DNA from: Porticoccaceae bacterium
Lineage (GTDB): Bacteria; Pseudomonadota; Gammaproteobacteria; Pseudomonadales; Porticoccaceae
NCBI GenBank assembly: GCA_002591625.1
Contig: PCDB01000065.1
Location: 1-18,660 of the forward strand
Length of the DNA: 18,660 bases
Direction: 5' to 3'
Notes under the pieces: generated by a model
Told to the model about the DNA's origin: nothing
The model's database searches: none
Seen by the model: only the letters and a program-made list of their open reading frames with translations
Translations under genes and position numbers: made by a program
In this document: positions 16,666 through 18,660 of the stretch, in pieces
How the letters are laid out: each line of letters begins with the position of its first letter
Numbering within the stretch: the stretch's first letter is position 1

Positions 16666-17646
16666 ATGTCTTTGCCTAACAGCATTCGCCGTTCAATGTT
16701 TGAAACCATGGTGAGAAGTCGATTCTGGGATGATCGCCTCACTGAACAATACTGGATTGATAAAACTCCCGTGTTTGCGTTTGGAGCGGGTCCGTTGCCA
16801 GGCGAATTACATACCTCTCACGGTCAAGAGCCGGTTGGAGCGGGTGTTTGTGCGGCTTTAAGTGATGAAGACATGATCACAACGGGGCACCGACCGCATC
16901 ATATAGCAGTTGCTAGAGGCGTTGATTTAAGAGAGATGTCTGCTGAGTTATTCGGTAAAAAGGCAGGACTTTCGGGAGGTCGAGGTGGTCACATGCACCT
17001 TTATGATAGGCGAGTGAACTTCAGTTCGAGTGGTATTATCGCAGAAGGATTGGGACCTGCGGCAGGAATGGCTTTTGCCAGAAAAATGCAGAAAAAGTCG
17101 GGAGTGGCACTAAGTTTTCTAGGCGACGGAGCTGTTAATCAAGGGGCTTTCCATGAAGTGATGAATATAGTGGGCCTGCATAAACTTCCGTTCATCTGTG
17201 TTATCGAGGACAATAAATGGGCTGTGACAACGCACAAATCGATGTCTACAGCGTGCGAACGGAACAGTGACAGGGCAGAGAATTATGGTATGACCGGAGA
17301 GTTTGTGGAAGGAAACGATCCAGAGTTAATCTATTTAGCTACCCAGCGAGCTTTGGAGCGTGCACGATCCGGAGAAGGTGGAACCATTTTAGAAATCGAA
17401 ACAGTACGCCTTTCCGGCCATTTCATGGGCGATCCGGCTGGTTACATCACTGGTGAAAAAAGCGAATATCAGGTCGATCCAGTTCCCGTCTATCGGGCTC
17501 GATTAATAGATGATGGAATATTAACTGAACAGGAGGCATCGGATACAGAGAGAGTTATTGGCGCGGAAGTAGACGAGGCCATTAAATTTGCTCTCGATGC
17601 TGATTATCCGGATGCTAGGGATGCCCTTAATTGTACGTTTGCATGA
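16666..17646 (+). CDS. 2-oxoacid dehydrogenase E1 component, alpha subunit
   Basis: Thiamine-diphosphate-dependent decarboxylating subunit of a pyruvate-, acetoin- or branched-chain-type dehydrogenase complex; it works as an alpha2-beta2 E1 with the next gene. The start ATG 16666 has AGAGAGGA at 16653-16660 just before it; an upstream GTG at 16645 is in frame but unsupported. The product is 326 residues, the size of bacterial acetoin/pyruvate E1 alpha. Motifs are SHGQEPVGAGVCAAL, GHRPHHIAVARG, KKAGLSGGRGGHMHL, the ThDP-Mg motif GDGAVNQGAFHEVMN (Asp154) closing at EDNKWAVTT (Asn183; the usual Asn before it is Asp), and a phosphorylation-loop-like segment with SGHFMGDPAGY. Substrate cannot be fixed from sequence; pyruvate or acetoin are the natural candidates. 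The E1 beta gene follows after 47 bp. Confidence 0.9.
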   Translation: MSLPNSIRRSMFETMVRSRFWDDRLTEQYWIDKTPVFAFGAGPLPGELHTSHGQEPVGAGVCAALSDEDMITTGHRPHHIAVARGVDLREMSAELFGKKAGLSGGRGGHMHLYDRRVNFSSSGIIAEGLGPAAGMAFARKMQKKSGVALSFLGDGAVNQGAFHEVMNIVGLHKLPFICVIEDNKWAVTTHKSMSTACERNSDRAENYGMTGEFVEGNDPELIYLATQRALERARSGEGGTILEIETVRLSGHFMGDPAGYITGEKSEYQVDPVPVYRARLIDDGILTEQEASDTERVIGAEVDEAIKFALDADYPDARDALNCTFA

Positions 17647-17693
17647 AGCCTTTAATAACTTAAGGCGGCCATAAAAAACATAAAGAGGTAAAA

Positions 17694-18660
17694 ATGAGCA
17701 CCAAAGAAGCGGCCCCATGGGAATCACCAACGTCAGGTGAATCAAGAAGTAGAAGTCTAACAATTTGCCGAGCACAGCGAGAAGCAGTCGATTGGGAAAT
17801 GGCGCATGATGAACGAGTGTTTATGATGGGGGAAGATGTCGCAGGGTTCGGTGGAGTGTTTGGAACGGCGGACGGGCTTGGAGATAAGTTTGGCGCTGAT
17901 CGAGTTATAGACATGCCGATCTCCGAAACGGGTTGGATAGGTATGGCCGCGGGTGCAGCAATGGAAGGAATGCGTCCAATTATTGAACTGGCTTATGTCG
18001 ATTTTATTGGAGTATGTTACAACGCCATAGTCAATCATGCGGCAAAAACATACTTTATGTCCGGCGGGCAATTCAAAGTACCAATGGTTTTGATTAGTGG
18101 CACTGGGGCTGGTTACAGTAATGCCGCGCAGCATTCTCAATGCCTTCACGCTACACTGGCGCATATGCCGGGTCTCAAAGTGGTATCGCCCACTAATGCA
18201 TACGACGCCAAGGGAATGATGCATACAGCGATTCGTGACGATAATTTTGTGGTGTTTCTGGTGCATAAAGGGGCATCGGGAGTAGGATTCATGGGTCCCT
18301 TGGTTAAAACGTCACTCAGTGACGTGCCTCAGGAAGACTACACGGTTCCATTTGGAAAAATAAAAGTCTACAGAGAGGGCACCGATGTGACGATTGCTGG
18401 TGTCGGCCTTGCTGTGCATCAGGCGCTAGAGTCTGCAGACTCTTTGGCCAAAATGGGTATCTCTGCTGAGGTGATTGATATCCGTAGCCTAGTTCCTCTG
18501 GATAGAGGAGGCATTATTGAGTCGGTGGCCAAGACAGGCCGGTTAGTTGTTGCTGACGAAGACTATCATAGCTATGGAGTTTCGGGAGAAGTTATTGCAA
18601 GTGTCATTGAGCATGATGCTACAATATTTAAAGCGCCTCCTCAACGAGTATGTATACCTG
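17694..18660 (+). CDS. 2-oxoacid dehydrogenase E1 component, beta subunit (3' truncated by window)
   Basis: Partner of the preceding alpha subunit. The frame from ATG 17694 (AGAGG at 17684-17688, 5 bases before) is open for 322 codons to the window edge, so it lacks a stop only because the window ends. Visible family landmarks are FMMGEDVAGFGGVFGTADGL, MPISETGWIGMAAGAA (ThDP-activating Glu), ELAYVDFIGVCYNAIVNHAAK, the QHSQ active-site stretch with LAHMPGLKVVSPTNAYDAKG, VTIAGVGLAVHQALESA, and AEVIDIRSLVPLDRGGIIES of the C-terminal transketolase fold. The first about 20 residues are polar and less conserved. An E2 acyltransferase gene would be expected next but is not in the window. Confidence 0.92.
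   Translation, partial: MSTKEAAPWESPTSGESRSRSLTICRAQREAVDWEMAHDERVFMMGEDVAGFGGVFGTADGLGDKFGADRVIDMPISETGWIGMAAGAAMEGMRPIIELAYVDFIGVCYNAIVNHAAKTYFMSGGQFKVPMVLISGTGAGYSNAAQHSQCLHATLAHMPGLKVVSPTNAYDAKGMMHTAIRDDNFVVFLVHKGASGVGFMGPLVKTSLSDVPQEDYTVPFGKIKVYREGTDVTIAGVGLAVHQALESADSLAKMGISAEVIDIRSLVPLDRGGIIESVAKTGRLVVADEDYHSYGVSGEVIASVIEHDATIFKAPPQRVCIP

Noticed and set aside
17648..17666. GCCTT/AAGGC hairpin between the E1 alpha and E1 beta genes
   Set aside because: Only 5 bp with a 9-base loop and no T tract; probably incidental.
17757..18266. 169-codon minus-strand frame
   Set aside because: Antisense to the well-conserved E1 beta sequence; its Cys/His-rich composition is typical of a shadow frame.

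Overview
The window looks like chromosomal DNA of a gammaproteobacterium with moderate, slightly A+T-leaning composition. The first two thirds are two housekeeping blocks typical of that class. Block one is the end of the mla lipid-transport operon (possible mlaD tail, mlaC), then ibaG, murA, hisG, hisD and hisC, with a convergent degS/algW-type protease gene behind hisC. This order is close to that of Pseudomonas, but mlaB is missing between mlaC and ibaG. Block two is rlmE-ftsH-folP-glmM-tpiA-secG-tRNA-Leu(GAG). The species cannot be named from the sequence; a marine or other free-living lineage is possible but is only a guess.

Layout: 1-5430 (+) covers envelope maintenance (MlaC, MurA), IbaG and three histidine-biosynthesis enzymes, closely spaced and probably co-transcribed. 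5444-6538 (-) is a membrane-anchored site-1 protease. About 200 bp further on, 6740-12856 (+) runs as a nearly gap-free series: 23S rRNA methyltransferase, FtsH protease, dihydropteroate synthase, phosphoglucosamine mutase, triose-phosphate isomerase, SecG and tRNA-Leu. GlmM and MurA, from the two blocks, act on the same route to UDP-GlcNAc and peptidoglycan.

After the tRNA the usual rimP-nusA-infB neighbours do not appear and the character changes. 12944-13840 (-) is an SMP-30/gluconolactonase-like gene. A poor stretch of about 1.2 kb (13841-15071) has no intact gene that I can support and perhaps some decayed coding sequence. 15072-16310 (+) is an unusual single reading frame joining a membrane-anchored SGNH/GDSL hydrolase to a complete carboxymuconolactone-decarboxylase-like (CMD) protein. 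A strong ribosome binding site and an in-frame ATG are embedded at the joint, so a separate CMD protein may also be made. 16666-18660 (+) holds the E1 alpha gene and the truncated E1 beta gene of a thiamine-diphosphate 2-oxoacid dehydrogenase, preceded by two candidate promoters and an 11-bp direct repeat with copies 63 bp apart. This last third reads as an accessory catabolic segment.

Most worth checking: the SGNH-CMD fusion with possible dual products; a possible AUA start codon for folP; the paired operator-like repeats before the E1 genes; and the loss of mlaB. I found no CRISPR array, insertion sequence, riboswitch or convincing rho-independent terminator.
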